Origin: Pseudarthrobacter sp. NIBRBAC000502770
Lineage (GTDB): Bacteria; Actinomycetota; Actinomycetes; Actinomycetales; Micrococcaceae
Length of the DNA: 64,000 bases
Direction: 5' to 3'
Assembly (NCBI RefSeq): GCF_006517815.1
Contig: NZ_CP041198.1
Coordinates: 4,030,001-4,094,000, forward strand
The notes beneath the pieces are model-generated. The model saw nothing but the letters and a program-made list of their open reading frames with translations, made no database searches and was not told the origin of the DNA. Shown piece after piece: positions 1 through 8,420 of the stretch (position 1 is its first letter; each line of letters starts with the position of its first letter). Made by a program: the position numbers and the translations under genes.

Positions 1-1
1 C

Positions 2-802
2 ACCGTCCCGGCCTTCGGTGGCCTGGTCTACGGGCTCAGCCAGATCGGCGGCGGCCACGGCGGCCAGTCGGGCCCCAGCGCCGGAGCCATCGCTGCCCTT
101 GCGATTGGTGTCGCTGCGCTGACGGTGTTCGTGCTGCGCCAGGTCCGGCTCCAGAGGGCCGCCGCGCCGCTGCTGGACCTTCGCGCGTTCAACTTCCGGA
201 TGTTCACCGTCTCGGTCCTGCTGATGGTGGTGGCCATGATGGCGCTGTTTGGCGGCGTCATCCTGCTCCCGCTCTACCTGCAGGAAGTCCGTGGCCTGGG
301 GTCGCTCGAGACTGGCTTGGCGCTGCTTCCCGGCGGCCTGGCCATGGGCCTGCTCGGCCCCGTCATCGGCCGGTCATTCGACAAGGTAGGCCCGCTGCCG
401 CTCACCGTCACCGGTTCCATCCTCATGGTGGTGACGCTCTGGCAGTTTTCAATGCTCGACGCCGGCACGGCGGTTTGGTGGATCATCACCCTGCACGTCG
501 GGCTGAGTTTCGGCCTGGCCCTGCTGTTCACCCCCGCCTTCACCACCGGGCTGAACCCACTTCCGCCGCACCTGTACTCCCACGGCTCGGCGATCATGAG
601 CACCACCCAGCAGGTGGCCGGCGCCGCCGGCACGGCGCTGCTGGTGTCAATCTTCGCCGTGGTGAGTGCGACGTCGGGGCTCGTCGCCGGGATGAGCGCC
701 GCCTTCATGACGGCAACGGTCATAGCCCTTGCCGCCGTCGTGCTGTCCGCGATGATGCGCAAGACTGAAGGTGCCGGACCGGGCCACGGGCCAGCACACT
801 AG
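2..802 (+). CDS. MFS multidrug exporter (DHA2/EmrB-QacA type), C-terminal part
   Basis: The reading frame is open from base 2, so the N-terminal half lies outside the window; 266 residues are visible. The protein is strongly hydrophobic with about six or seven membrane segments. It contains a cytoplasmic-loop-like stretch RPLDLR/AFNFRMFTV and a segment LPGGLAMGLLGPVIGRSFD, which is the second-half motif typical of the 14-TM DHA2 drug:H+ antiporters. The likely role is drug or solvent export by proton antiport; the substrate cannot be told. Its stop codon overlaps by 4 nt the stop of the hydrolase on the opposite strand. The family call is fairly secure, the substrate is unknown. Confidence 0.85.
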   Translation, partial: TVPAFGGLVYGLSQIGGGHGGQSGPSAGAIAALAIGVAALTVFVLRQVRLQRAAAPLLDLRAFNFRMFTVSVLLMVVAMMALFGGVILLPLYLQEVRGLGSLETGLALLPGGLAMGLLGPVIGRSFDKVGPLPLTVTGSILMVVTLWQFSMLDAGTAVWWIITLHVGLSFGLALLFTPAFTTGLNPLPPHLYSHGSAIMSTTQQVAGAAGTALLVSIFAVVSATSGLVAGMSAAFMTATVIALAAVVLSAMMRKTEGAGPGHGPAH

Positions 803-1635
803 CCGGCGAAGAAGTCGCTCAGTTCCTTGATCAGCTTGTCAGGGGCCTTGATGGCGCCGTCGTGGCCGAAGCCGGGCAGGATGGTGTAGCTGGAGCCGGA
901 GAGGACGTCGTGGATCTGGCCGCACGCGATGCCGAAGTAGGCCGGGCTCTTTTCGCCCACCACAATCAGCGTCTCCAAGGGGAGCGCCTGGAACGGTTCG
1001 GCCGGCATGTCGGCGGCGATGATCGCCTTGATTTCGCGGACGCCGGTGCGCATCAGCTCGCGCTGCTGCTTTCCCTCCGTGGTGCCCGCGGTCAGCTTGT
1101 TGGCCAGGGTGAGCATGGAGAGCGGCATTCTTGATGAGAAGGAGCCGCCGGCTTCCAGGCCGCGTTGGATGACTGCGAGGGCGCGGTCGTGGTCGCCTGC
1201 CGCGATGGCGCGCTCGTACTCCACAATCCAGTCCGCAGTGACGCTGCCGTTCACGGAGACGGCGGGGTCGTAAACCGCCAGACGTTCCACCGGAAGGGTC
1301 CGCGCGGCGTGCAGGGCAACAGCGCCGCCAAAGCTGTGGCCAAAGACATCCGTGCTGGAGGTGTGCTTCATGACGGTGTCCAGGTCACGGATATCCACGT
1401 CCAGCGTGTAATCCTCGGGCTGGGGGGACGACGATCCCCGGCCTCGCCGGTTGAACGTGTGCACCGGCCGGCCCAGGCCCGCGCTTAGTTTCTGGGCAAA
1501 TTTGGTGTAGTCCGCGGCCGTGACCATTGAAGGCGGCACCACCACCACGCCCGACCCTGCCGAAGCCAGTTCCGCGCCGGTGGAGAAGAGCTCAATCGTG
1601 CCGCCGTCGGGGGTCCTGATGTTCTCTCGCGTCAT
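799..1635 (-). CDS. Alpha/beta hydrolase
   Basis: A 278-residue alpha/beta-hydrolase-fold protein. The nucleophile elbow is GHSFGGAVA, an NRRGRGSS segment follows beta-strand 4, and GFGHDGAI near the C-terminus holds the likely catalytic His. No signal peptide is visible, so it is probably cytoplasmic; the substrate is unknown. It is clearly paralogous to the next gene on the same strand: both share RRGRG, GHSxGGAVAL and a LAVYDxAV(N/S)xxGS block. The ATG at 1635 lies six bases after TAGGCT (1642-1647 on the minus strand), as in leaderless genes, although CGGAG is also present. Confidence 0.88.
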   Translation of the reverse strand: MTRENIRTPDGGTIELFSTGAELASAGSGVVVVPPSMVTAADYTKFAQKLSAGLGRPVHTFNRRGRGSSSPQPEDYTLDVDIRDLDTVMKHTSSTDVFGHSFGGAVALHAARTLPVERLAVYDPAVSVNGSVTADWIVEYERAIAAGDHDRALAVIQRGLEAGGSFSSRMPLSMLTLANKLTAGTTEGKQQRELMRTGVREIKAIIAADMPAEPFQALPLETLIVVGEKSPAYFGIACGQIHDVLSGSSYTILPGFGHDGAIKAPDKLIKELSDFFAG

Positions 1636-1690
1636 GCTCCGAGCCTAGCCGAGCAAGTGGTTGCAGGCATCCCGGCCGGTTCGGCCGGAA

Positions 1691-2605
1691 TCAGCCGCGG
1701 TGGACGGGAATAGCTCCGGAGGAATCCGGGCGGGGCCTTTCGTCCGCACCTTCGTCCTTGAAGTACGCCGAGATGTCAGCCACGAGCTCCTTGACCGCTG
1801 CCGGGATGGAGCCGTGGAAGCATTTGGGCGAGAGCTGGTGGGTGCTGCCCGGAACGGCTGCGTGCAGCCGTTCCGCGGTCACCTTGTAATAGTCGGGGCT
1901 CTTCCCGCCGGCCATGAAATGCGTGCCGGACGGCAGCACGCTGAAATCGCGGGCGTGGTCTTTTTCGTCGAAGGCCGCGCGCAGCTCACCCACTCCGCTG
2001 GGCATCACCTCGCGGAACAACGTGTTCACCTTGGTCCGCGACAGCACGGCCATCAGGCCAGCCAGCACGGGATCGGGGATCCGTGCCATGACGGAGCCGG
2101 GGCTGGTGGCCTTCTTCATGTACGCCAGGGCGCGGCCCACCCTGCCGTTGTTGACGGCGTCCTCGAACCCGTCCAGCCAGGCGGTATCGATACTGCCGTC
2201 GATGTTCACCGCTGCGTCGTACACCGCGAGTTTGTCCGGCACGTAGCCGGTGCCGGTGAACTCCTGTACGGCATTGAGCGCCACCGCCCCGCCCAGGCTG
2301 TGGCCCAGGATGTTCCGGGCGCCGGTGGCATCCATCACGGTCCGCACGTCCTCGATCTCGGTGGCCATGGAGTAGCCGGGCGGCTGCTCGGAGGAGTTGC
2401 CACGGCCCCGGCGGTCATAGACGTCAACAGCCCAGCCGTCACCCAGGCCCTTCGCGAGCTCAATGGAGAACGGCCGGTAGATCAGGGCAGTGAGGAACGC
2501 TCCACCGATCAACAGCACCCGCTTTTCGCCAGGAGCATCCTCGGTGCCGTAGCTGTATAAAGCCAGCCTGCCGGCGTCGTGCGTTGGAAGTACCCGTTCT
2601 TTCAC
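1691..2605 (-). CDS. Alpha/beta hydrolase, paralogue of the neighbouring gene
   Basis: A 304-residue alpha/beta hydrolase with nucleophile elbow GHSLGGAVA, the segment DRRGRGNSS and a C-terminal region PKCFHGSIP carrying the probable catalytic His. It is a tandem paralogue of the 799-1635 gene with a longer, charged, proline-rich tail. The start is a GTG at 2605, six bases downstream of TAGGAT (2612-2617 on the minus strand), which suggests a leaderless mRNA. It is divergent from lysS with only about 74 bp between start codons. The substrate cannot be inferred. Confidence 0.88.
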   Translation of the reverse strand: MKERVLPTHDAGRLALYSYGTEDAPGEKRVLLIGGAFLTALIYRPFSIELAKGLGDGWAVDVYDRRGRGNSSEQPPGYSMATEIEDVRTVMDATGARNILGHSLGGAVALNAVQEFTGTGYVPDKLAVYDAAVNIDGSIDTAWLDGFEDAVNNGRVGRALAYMKKATSPGSVMARIPDPVLAGLMAVLSRTKVNTLFREVMPSGVGELRAAFDEKDHARDFSVLPSGTHFMAGGKSPDYYKVTAERLHAAVPGSTHQLSPKCFHGSIPAAVKELVADISAYFKDEGADERPRPDSSGAIPVHRG

Positions 2606-2679
2606 CCGGCCATCCTAGGGTGCAAGCCTGCAGGGCAGCTGAAAGTCCCGCAAGCCAAATCCCGGTAAACTTGATGATT

Positions 2680-4212
2680 GTGACTTCCCAAAACACCCCC
2701 GCGCCCAAGAATGCCCCAGAGCCCATCGACGCCAGCGAGCAGATGCGGATCCGCATGGAGAAGCGCGCCAAACTTCTTGAGCGCGGCACGGAGGCCTACC
2801 CCGTGGGAGTGGAGCGCACGCACTCGCTCGCCGAGATCCGGGAGAAGTACGGCCACCTTGAGGCTGACGAGACCACGGGCGACACCGTAGGCGTTACCGG
2901 CCGCGTGGTCTTCGTCCGCAACACCGGCAAGCTCTGCTTCGCCACCTTGCAGGAGGGCGGCACCGACGGCAAGGGGACGCGCCTGCAGGCCATGCTGAGC
3001 CTGGCCAACGTGGGCGAGGAAGCGCTCGCGGATTGGAAAGCACTGGTGGACCTGGGCGACCACGTGTTCATCAAGGGCGAAGTCATCTCCTCCCGCCGCG
3101 GCGAACTGTCCATCATGGCCGACTCCTGGTCCATGGCCTCAAAGGCCCTGCGCCCGCTGCCCGTACTGCATGCGGACCTGAACGAGGAAACCCGTGTCCG
3201 CCAGCGCTATGTGGACCTGATGGTCCGCGACGAGGCCCGCGAAATGGTCTACACCCGCGCCGCCATCACCCGGTCCATCCGGGAGACGCTGTTCCGTCAC
3301 CGCTACGTGGAAGTGGAGACCCCCATCCTGCAGCTGGTCCACGGCGGTGCCCTGGCGCGGCCGTTCGAGACCCACATGAACGCGTTCGACCAGAAGATGA
3401 CCCTGCGCATCGCCACCGAGCTTTACCTCAAGCGGGCAGTCGTGGGCGGCATCGACCGCGTCTACGACATGGGCCGCGTGTTCCGCAACGAAGGCGTGGA
3501 CTCCACCCACAGCCCTGAGTTCACCACGCTCGAGTGCTACGAGGCCTGGGCGGACCAGTTCGTTATGGCCGAACGCATCAAGGAGATCATCCTCGACGCC
3601 GCGGACGCCGTGGGTGCCGGGCGTGTCCTCCAGACCGAAGCGGGGGAGATCAACCTCGACGGCGAGTGGACCTGGCTGGCCGTCTACCCGGGGCTTTCCG
3701 ACGCCGTTGGGCAGGAAATCACGCCGGACACCCCTGCTGAGGTGCTTCGGGAAATCGCGGCCAAGCACGAGGTCAAGGTGGATCCCAAGTGGGACGCCGA
3801 GAAGCTGGCTGTGGAGCTCTTCGGTGAGATCGTGGAGCCCACCCTGCTGAACCCCACCTTCGTCTACGACTACCCGCCCTCGGCCCAGCCGCTGGCCCGC
3901 CCGCACCGTGAAGACGGCCGGCTGATCGAGGCCTGGGACCTGATCATCGGCGGCATGGAACGCGGCACCGCGTTCTCCGAACTGATCGACCCCGTGATCC
4001 AGCGCGAACGGCTTACCGAACAGTCACTGCACGCAGCGGCCGGCGACGTCGAGGCCATGCAGCTGGACGAGGACTTCCTGCGCGCCCTCGAGTACGGTGC
4101 CCCGCCCATGGGTGGCATCGGCCTGGGCATCGACCGCCTGGTGATGCTCTTCACCGGCGCCGGGATCCGCGAAACCATCCTCTTCCCCTTATTGAAGCCT
4201 GAAGGGCACTGA
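2680..4212 (+). CDS. lysS: Lysine--tRNA ligase, class II
   Basis: Charges tRNA-Lys with lysine in the cytoplasm. At 510 residues it has the class II LysRS layout: an N-terminal OB-fold (VGVTGRVVFVRNTGKLCFATLQ), then the catalytic core with motif 2 (FRNEGVDSTHSPEFTTLE) and motif 3 (GGIGLGIDRLVML). The frame is open further upstream (to 2584), but that part does not look like LysRS. I prefer the GTG at 2680, eight bases after a TAAACT -10-like box at 2666-2671, implying a leaderless transcript. An ATG at 2674 is a second option. It is followed at once by a small membrane protein gene. Confidence 0.95.
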   Translation: MTSQNTPAPKNAPEPIDASEQMRIRMEKRAKLLERGTEAYPVGVERTHSLAEIREKYGHLEADETTGDTVGVTGRVVFVRNTGKLCFATLQEGGTDGKGTRLQAMLSLANVGEEALADWKALVDLGDHVFIKGEVISSRRGELSIMADSWSMASKALRPLPVLHADLNEETRVRQRYVDLMVRDEAREMVYTRAAITRSIRETLFRHRYVEVETPILQLVHGGALARPFETHMNAFDQKMTLRIATELYLKRAVVGGIDRVYDMGRVFRNEGVDSTHSPEFTTLECYEAWADQFVMAERIKEIILDAADAVGAGRVLQTEAGEINLDGEWTWLAVYPGLSDAVGQEITPDTPAEVLREIAAKHEVKVDPKWDAEKLAVELFGEIVEPTLLNPTFVYDYPPSAQPLARPHREDGRLIEAWDLIIGGMERGTAFSELIDPVIQRERLTEQSLHAAAGDVEAMQLDEDFLRALEYGAPPMGGIGLGIDRLVMLFTGAGIRETILFPLLKPEGH

Positions 4213-4214
4213 CC

Positions 4215-4391
4215 ATGGAGTACGTAGCAGTTATCCTTCCCTCTCTTGTGGTGGGCCTGCTGTTCTGGTTTGCCATGAAGGCGATCTTTAATGCGGACAA
4301 GGCTGAACGGCAGGCGGAAGCGCGCGCCCAGGCCGAAGCTGATTCGCTTGCCGTGCGGCCCACGGACCGCCAAGGTCCCGAATCAAAATAG
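4215..4391 (+). CDS. Small membrane protein downstream of lysS
   Basis: A 58-residue ORF starting with ATG two bases after the lysS stop. Residues 4-24 form one hydrophobic transmembrane segment (VAVILPSLVVGLLFWFAMKA). A highly charged Ala/Glu/Arg helix follows (residues 28-46) and the tail is short and polar. Codon third positions are GC-rich as in real genes here, and the tight spacing to lysS suggests co-transcription. The function is unknown; it could be a membrane-tethered regulatory peptide. It is shorter than most ORF cut-offs and easily missed. Confidence 0.75.
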   Translation: MEYVAVILPSLVVGLLFWFAMKAIFNADKAERQAEARAQAEADSLAVRPTDRQGPESK

Positions 4392-4440
4392 CTAAAACCC
4401 CCTACTTTCTGCCTTTATCCCCAAGGAACCATTAGGCGCT

Positions 4441-4470
4441 TTGACGCGTTGCCAAGATAAGAGTCATACT
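4441..4470 (+). promoter_or_regulatory. Probable lsr2 promoter
   Basis: TTGACG at 4441-4446 and CATACT at 4465-4470 with an 18-bp spacer form a housekeeping-type promoter about 60 bp before the lsr2 start codon. An AAGAGGAAG ribosome-binding site lies just before the ATG at 4530. Confidence 0.5.
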
Positions 4471-4529
4471 TTTTTCGGGAAACATCCTGCTTTTCTGAAA
4501 ACCGACTTTCCAGCAAGAGGAAGACTTTA

Positions 4530-4858
4530 ATGGCACAGAAAGTAAACATCATCCTCGTTGATGATCTGGATGGGGGATCCGCAGACGAGAATGTGAAGTT
4601 TGGCCTCGACGGGGTCAACTATGAGATTGACCTGTCCGCAGCCAATGCCGCTGAACTTCGGTCTTCACTGGAGAGGTTCATCACTGCCGCACGCAAGGCA
4701 TCCGGCGGCCGCGCCCAGCGGGCAAAAGCCGCCCCGGGGGCCGCAGCCACGATTCGGCGCAAATCCGGCAATGGGCCCGGGATAACGGGTACACCGTTAA
4801 CAGCCGCGGCCGAATTCAGGCCGAAATCCAGGAAGCCTACCAAAAGGCAAATTCCTAG
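4530..4858 (+). pseudogene. lsr2: Lsr2-family nucleoid protein, frame interrupted (-1) between the two domains
   Basis: Lsr2 is the actinobacterial H-NS-like xenogeneic silencer. The N-terminal dimerisation domain is read from ATG 4530 (MAQKVNIILVDDLDGG...AARKASGG). After the CCCCGGGGG run at 4732-4740 that frame loses similarity and runs on as junk to 5489. The DNA-binding domain is intact one frame back: SAQIRQWARDNGYTVNSRGR, then an IQAEIQEAYQKANS tail ending in TAG at 4856-4858. The span of 329 nt is one base short of a multiple of three; one extra G in the run would restore a normal protein of about 110 residues. It may be a sequencing undercall, a real mutation, or ribosomal slippage. 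The intact C-terminal half argues that any mutation is very recent. Confidence 0.88.
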
Positions 4859-4882
4859 GTACGCGCGTCGCCTGACTATAAA

Positions 4883-4916
4883 GCCCTGCTTCCCACCTTC
4901 GGGAGGCAGGGCTTTT
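4883..4916. terminator. Rho-independent terminator after lsr2
   Basis: GCCCTGC at 4883-4889 pairs with GCAGGGC at 4906-4912, with inner CCC/GGG pairs, followed by TTTT on the plus strand. It sits 24 bp after the lsr2 stop. The minus-strand copy also ends in a short T run, so it may serve the convergent gene as well. Confidence 0.8.
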
Positions 4917-4950
4917 GGCTGGCTGCAGGTATTTAGCGGTACGGGCGTAA

Positions 4951-5568
4951 TTACTCCCGCGCCCCGGCCTGGGATTCACCGCTGTGCGATCCACGGCGCA
5001 GCAGGCTGCCGGCAGCAAACTGCTCGGCGACATAGAACACGAAAGGCGGAATATCACCTGTTTTCGCCAGTACCACTCCACACCCGGCACTGGCGAGGGC
5101 AAGCGCTGCCGCTTCCTTTTTCCGGTGCGGCAAGGTTGCCAGGGCGCCGGACAGGGACCCGAGCGCGAGCACATGCAGCCACGCATAGGCGTAGAACGGC
5201 CACGCCGGGAAGCGGCGCGCCGCGAAGCGCTCCAGGTCCGACGCGCGCATTGCAAGTTCGGACACAAAAAACGGCGCCCCGGCGGCAAGTGCGACGGCGG
5301 CTGTGCCGGCGAGTGCCCTGCTCCTTCCGGGCGGGAGGGCCAGGGCCAGCCGGGCAAACGCCGCGGGCATGGCAGCCGTCCCCGCTGCGGCCACATGTTG
5401 TCCGGCCACCCACCAGCGCTGCCCTTTACGGAGCATGTCGAGCCGCCGCGCAGCGTCGGGCTCCAGGTATACCCCCGGCACCGGGCTGATGCCTGCCAGC
5501 CAAACCGCACCCGCGGCGAGGGCAACCTCCGCCGGGCGCCTGACGCGTTCCAGGTCCACATGCGACAT
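4951..5568 (-). CDS. Predicted integral membrane protein of unknown function
   Basis: A 205-residue Ala/Leu-rich protein with probably four membrane segments: around AEVALAAGAVWLAGI, a stretch at residues 60-110, FYAYAWLHVLALGSLSGAL, and AAALALASAGCGVVLA. The start ATG at 5568 follows GGGAAGGGCGGGAAG, a good ribosome-binding site. It is divergent from clpC. I do not recognise the family. Confidence 0.7.
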   Translation of the reverse strand: MSHVDLERVRRPAEVALAAGAVWLAGISPVPGVYLEPDAARRLDMLRKGQRWWVAGQHVAAAGTAAMPAAFARLALALPPGRSRALAGTAAVALAAGAPFFVSELAMRASDLERFAARRFPAWPFYAYAWLHVLALGSLSGALATLPHRKKEAAALALASAGCGVVLAKTGDIPPFVFYVAEQFAAGSLLRRGSHSGESQAGARE

Positions 5569-5840
5569 CTTCCCGCCCTTCCCGCTGATTCACGCTGCCC
5601 TTGTTGCTCCCGCTGGAGCGTTTAAGGCAGCCATTAGGGCCAAGAATGGCCCATCACCCGGCGTGGGACAAGGGCTGCCTGGAGGGCTCGTTTGTCCGCT
5701 GATGCCCGGCCGCCGGAGTCCGTGGAAGGCGGCGCGGCAATATTCCCGGACGACCCATGTTTCCCCTGTGGCGAACACGCTCCACAACACAGGGGCGGCC
5801 ACGTAGCATCAAAGTACGTCGTAGCTAGGAGTGTGGCGAA

Positions 5841-8333
5841 ATGTTTGAGCGATTTACGGACCGTGCCCGTCGCGTAGTTGTGCTTGCCCAAGAAGAGGCA
5901 CGCATGCTGAACCACAATTACATCGGTACCGAACACATCCTCTTGGGTCTGATCCATGAGGGTGAGGGCGTTGCCGCCAAAGCTCTTGAGTCCTTGAGCA
6001 TTTCGCTCGACGGCGTTCGCGAGCAGGTGCAGGAGATCATCGGGCAGGGGCAGCAGGCTCCCTCCGGCCACATCCCCTTCACCCCCCGTGCCAAGAAGGT
6101 ACTGGAGCTCTCGCTGCGCGAAGCCCTCCAGCTGGGCCACAACTACATCGGCACGGAGCACATCCTGCTCGGCCTCATCCGCGAGGGTGAAGGCGTTGCC
6201 GCGCAGGTGCTGGTCAAGCTCGGCGCCGACCTCAACCGGGTCCGCCAGCAGGTCATCCAGCTCCTCTCCGGCTACCAGGGCAAGGAAACCACCGGCGCAG
6301 GCGTCGGCGGCGGACAGCCCGAGGGCGCTCCCGCCGGGTCCGTGGTCCTGGACCAGTTTGGCCGCAACCTGACCCAGGCCGCGCGCGAGAACAAGCTGGA
6401 CCCGGTCATCGGCCGCGAGCAGGAAATGGAACGCGTCATGCAGGTCCTTTCCCGCCGTACCAAGAACAATCCAGTCCTCATCGGCGAGCCCGGCGTCGGC
6501 AAGACGGCCGTCGTCGAAGGCTTGGCCCAGGCGATTGTCCGCGGCGACGTTCCGGAGACCATCCGTGACAAGCAGCTGTACACCCTGGACCTTGGCTCCC
6601 TGGTGGCAGGCTCCCGCTACCGCGGTGACTTCGAAGAGCGCCTGAAGAAGGTCCTCAAGGAGATCCGCACCCGCGGCGACATCATCCTGTTCATTGACGA
6701 GATCCACACCCTGGTGGGTGCCGGTGCCGCCGAAGGCGCCATCGACGCAGCCTCGATCCTCAAGCCCATGCTGGCCCGCGGCGAGCTGCAGACCATCGGT
6801 GCCACCACGCTGGATGAGTACCGCAAGCACATCGAGAAGGACGCTGCCCTGGAGCGCCGCTTCCAGCCGATCCAGGTCAAGGAACCCTCCGTGGCGCACG
6901 CCATCGAGATCCTCAAGGGCCTGCGTGACCGGTACGAGGCACACCACCGCGTCACCATCACCGACGGCGCCCTGGCCTCCGCTGCAAGCCTGGCCGAGCG
7001 CTACATCTCGGACCGCTTCCTTCCGGACAAGGCCATCGACCTGATCGACGAGGCCGGCGCCCGGCTGCGCATCCGCCGCATGACCGCTCCGCCGGAGCTC
7101 AAGGCCATGGACGAGCGCATCGCCAAGCTGAAGATGGAGAAGGAATCCGCCATCGACGCGCAGGACTTCGAAGGCGCCGCTTCGCTCCGCGACAAGGAAC
7201 AGAAGATGATCTCCGAGCGCGCGGAAAAGGAACGCCACTGGAAGTCCGGCGGCATGGATGACATCTCCGAGGTGGATGAGGATCTCATCGCCGAGGTGCT
7301 GGCCAACTCCACCGGCATCCCCGTCTTCAAGTTGACCGAGGAAGAGTCCTCGCGCCTGCTCAAGATGGAAGATGAACTGCACAAGCGCGTCGTCGGCCAG
7401 GACGAGGCCATCAAGGCACTGTCCCAGGCTATCCGCCGTACCCGTGCAGGGCTCAAGGACCCCAAGCGCCCCGGTGGCTCGTTCATCTTCGCCGGCCCCA
7501 CCGGCGTCGGCAAGACCGAGCTCGCCAAGGCACTTGCCGAGTTCCTGTTCGGTGAAGAGGACGCCCTCATCACGCTGGACATGTCCGAGTACTCCGAGAA
7601 GCACACCGTTTCGCGGCTCTTCGGTGCCCCTCCGGGCTACGTGGGCTACGAAGAGGGTGGCCAGCTGACCGAGAAGGTCCGCCGCCGTCCGTTCTCCGTG
7701 GTGCTGTTCGACGAGGTTGAGAAGGCCCACGCGGACCTCTTCAACTCGCTGCTGCAGATCCTGGAAGACGGCCGCCTGACCGACTCCCAGGGCCGCGTGG
7801 TGGACTTCAAGAACACTGTGATCATCATGACCACCAACTTGGGTACTAGGGACATCTCCAAGAGCGTTGCCACCGGCTTCCAGTCCGGCACCGACACGCA
7901 GACCGGCTACAACCGCATGCGTGCACGGGTCACGGAGGAACTCAAGCAGCACTTCCGCCCCGAGTTCCTGAACCGTGTTGACGACGTCGTGGTGTTCCCG
8001 CAGCTCACCCAGGACGAGATCATCGAGATCGTGGACCTGTTCGTGACCCGCCTGGAGAAGCGCCTCAAGGACAAGGACATGGGCATCGAGCTCACCAAGG
8101 CCGCCAAGGTGCTCCTGGCAACCCGCGGCTACGATCCCGCCATGGGTGCCCGGCCGCTGCGCCGCACCATCCAGCGCGAGATCGAGGACCAGCTCTCCGA
8201 GAAGATCCTCTTCGGCGAGATCCACACCGGCGACATCGTCGTGGTGGATGTCGAAGGCGAAGGCGACGACGCGAAGTTCACCTTCGCCGGCAACGCCAAG
8301 CCGCGCATCCCGGAAATCGCCCCGAGCGTCTAA
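5841..8333 (+). CDS. clpC: ATP-dependent Clp protease ATPase subunit ClpC
   Basis: AAA+ unfoldase that feeds proteins to ClpP. The 830 residues show two N-terminal Clp repeats (each holding [14 protein letters not shown]), AAA-1 with Walker [10 protein letters not shown] and Walker [11 protein letters not shown], and a UVR-like middle region ([23 protein letters not shown]). AAA-2 follows with Walker [10 protein letters not shown] and Walker [12 protein letters not shown], then the C-terminal D2-small domain. Length and order match ClpC rather than ClpB (no long coiled middle domain). AGGAG at 5829-5833 precedes ATG 5841. An inverted repeat CCCCTGTG/CACAGGGG lies upstream (about 5764-5796) and could be a regulatory site. 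Confidence 0.97.
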   Translation: MFERFTDRARRVVVLAQEEARMLNHNYIGTEHILLGLIHEGEGVAAKALESLSISLDGVREQVQEIIGQGQQAPSGHIPFTPRAKKVLELSLREALQLGHNYIGTEHILLGLIREGEGVAAQVLVKLGADLNRVRQQVIQLLSGYQGKETTGAGVGGGQPEGAPAGSVVLDQFGRNLTQAARENKLDPVIGREQEMERVMQVLSRRTKNNPVLIGEPGVGKTAVVEGLAQAIVRGDVPETIRDKQLYTLDLGSLVAGSRYRGDFEERLKKVLKEIRTRGDIILFIDEIHTLVGAGAAEGAIDAASILKPMLARGELQTIGATTLDEYRKHIEKDAALERRFQPIQVKEPSVAHAIEILKGLRDRYEAHHRVTITDGALASAASLAERYISDRFLPDKAIDLIDEAGARLRIRRMTAPPELKAMDERIAKLKMEKESAIDAQDFEGAASLRDKEQKMISERAEKERHWKSGGMDDISEVDEDLIAEVLANSTGIPVFKLTEEESSRLLKMEDELHKRVVGQDEAIKALSQAIRRTRAGLKDPKRPGGSFIFAGPTGVGKTELAKALAEFLFGEEDALITLDMSEYSEKHTVSRLFGAPPGYVGYEEGGQLTEKVRRRPFSVVLFDEVEKAHADLFNSLLQILEDGRLTDSQGRVVDFKNTVIIMTTNLGTRDISKSVATGFQSGTDTQTGYNRMRARVTEELKQHFRPEFLNRVDDVVVFPQLTQDEIIEIVDLFVTRLEKRLKDKDMGIELTKAAKVLLATRGYDPAMGARPLRRTIQREIEDQLSEKILFGEIHTGDIVVVDVEGEGDDAKFTFAGNAKPRIPEIAPSV

Positions 8334-8345
8334 GTTCCACAACGC

Positions 8346-8379
8346 AAGCCCCGCTGCTCCGCAAGGAGCGGCGGGGCTT
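8346..8379 (+). terminator. Rho-independent terminator after clpC
   Basis: A 13-bp stem, GCCCCGCTGCTCC / GGAGCGGCGGGGC with one G-T pair and a GCAA tetraloop, starts 14 bp after the clpC stop and ends in CTTCC. Confidence 0.85.
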
Positions 8380-8420
8380 CCGCATTGTGATCGGCGGCAC
8401 AAACCATGTTGAATCGGTGC

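Noticed and set aside
4859..5489. Continuation of the lsr2 N-terminal frame as a 319-residue protein
   Set aside because: After about 4740 the frame loses all Lsr2 similarity, runs through a terminator and is antisense to a better membrane-protein gene; it is a product of the frameshift.
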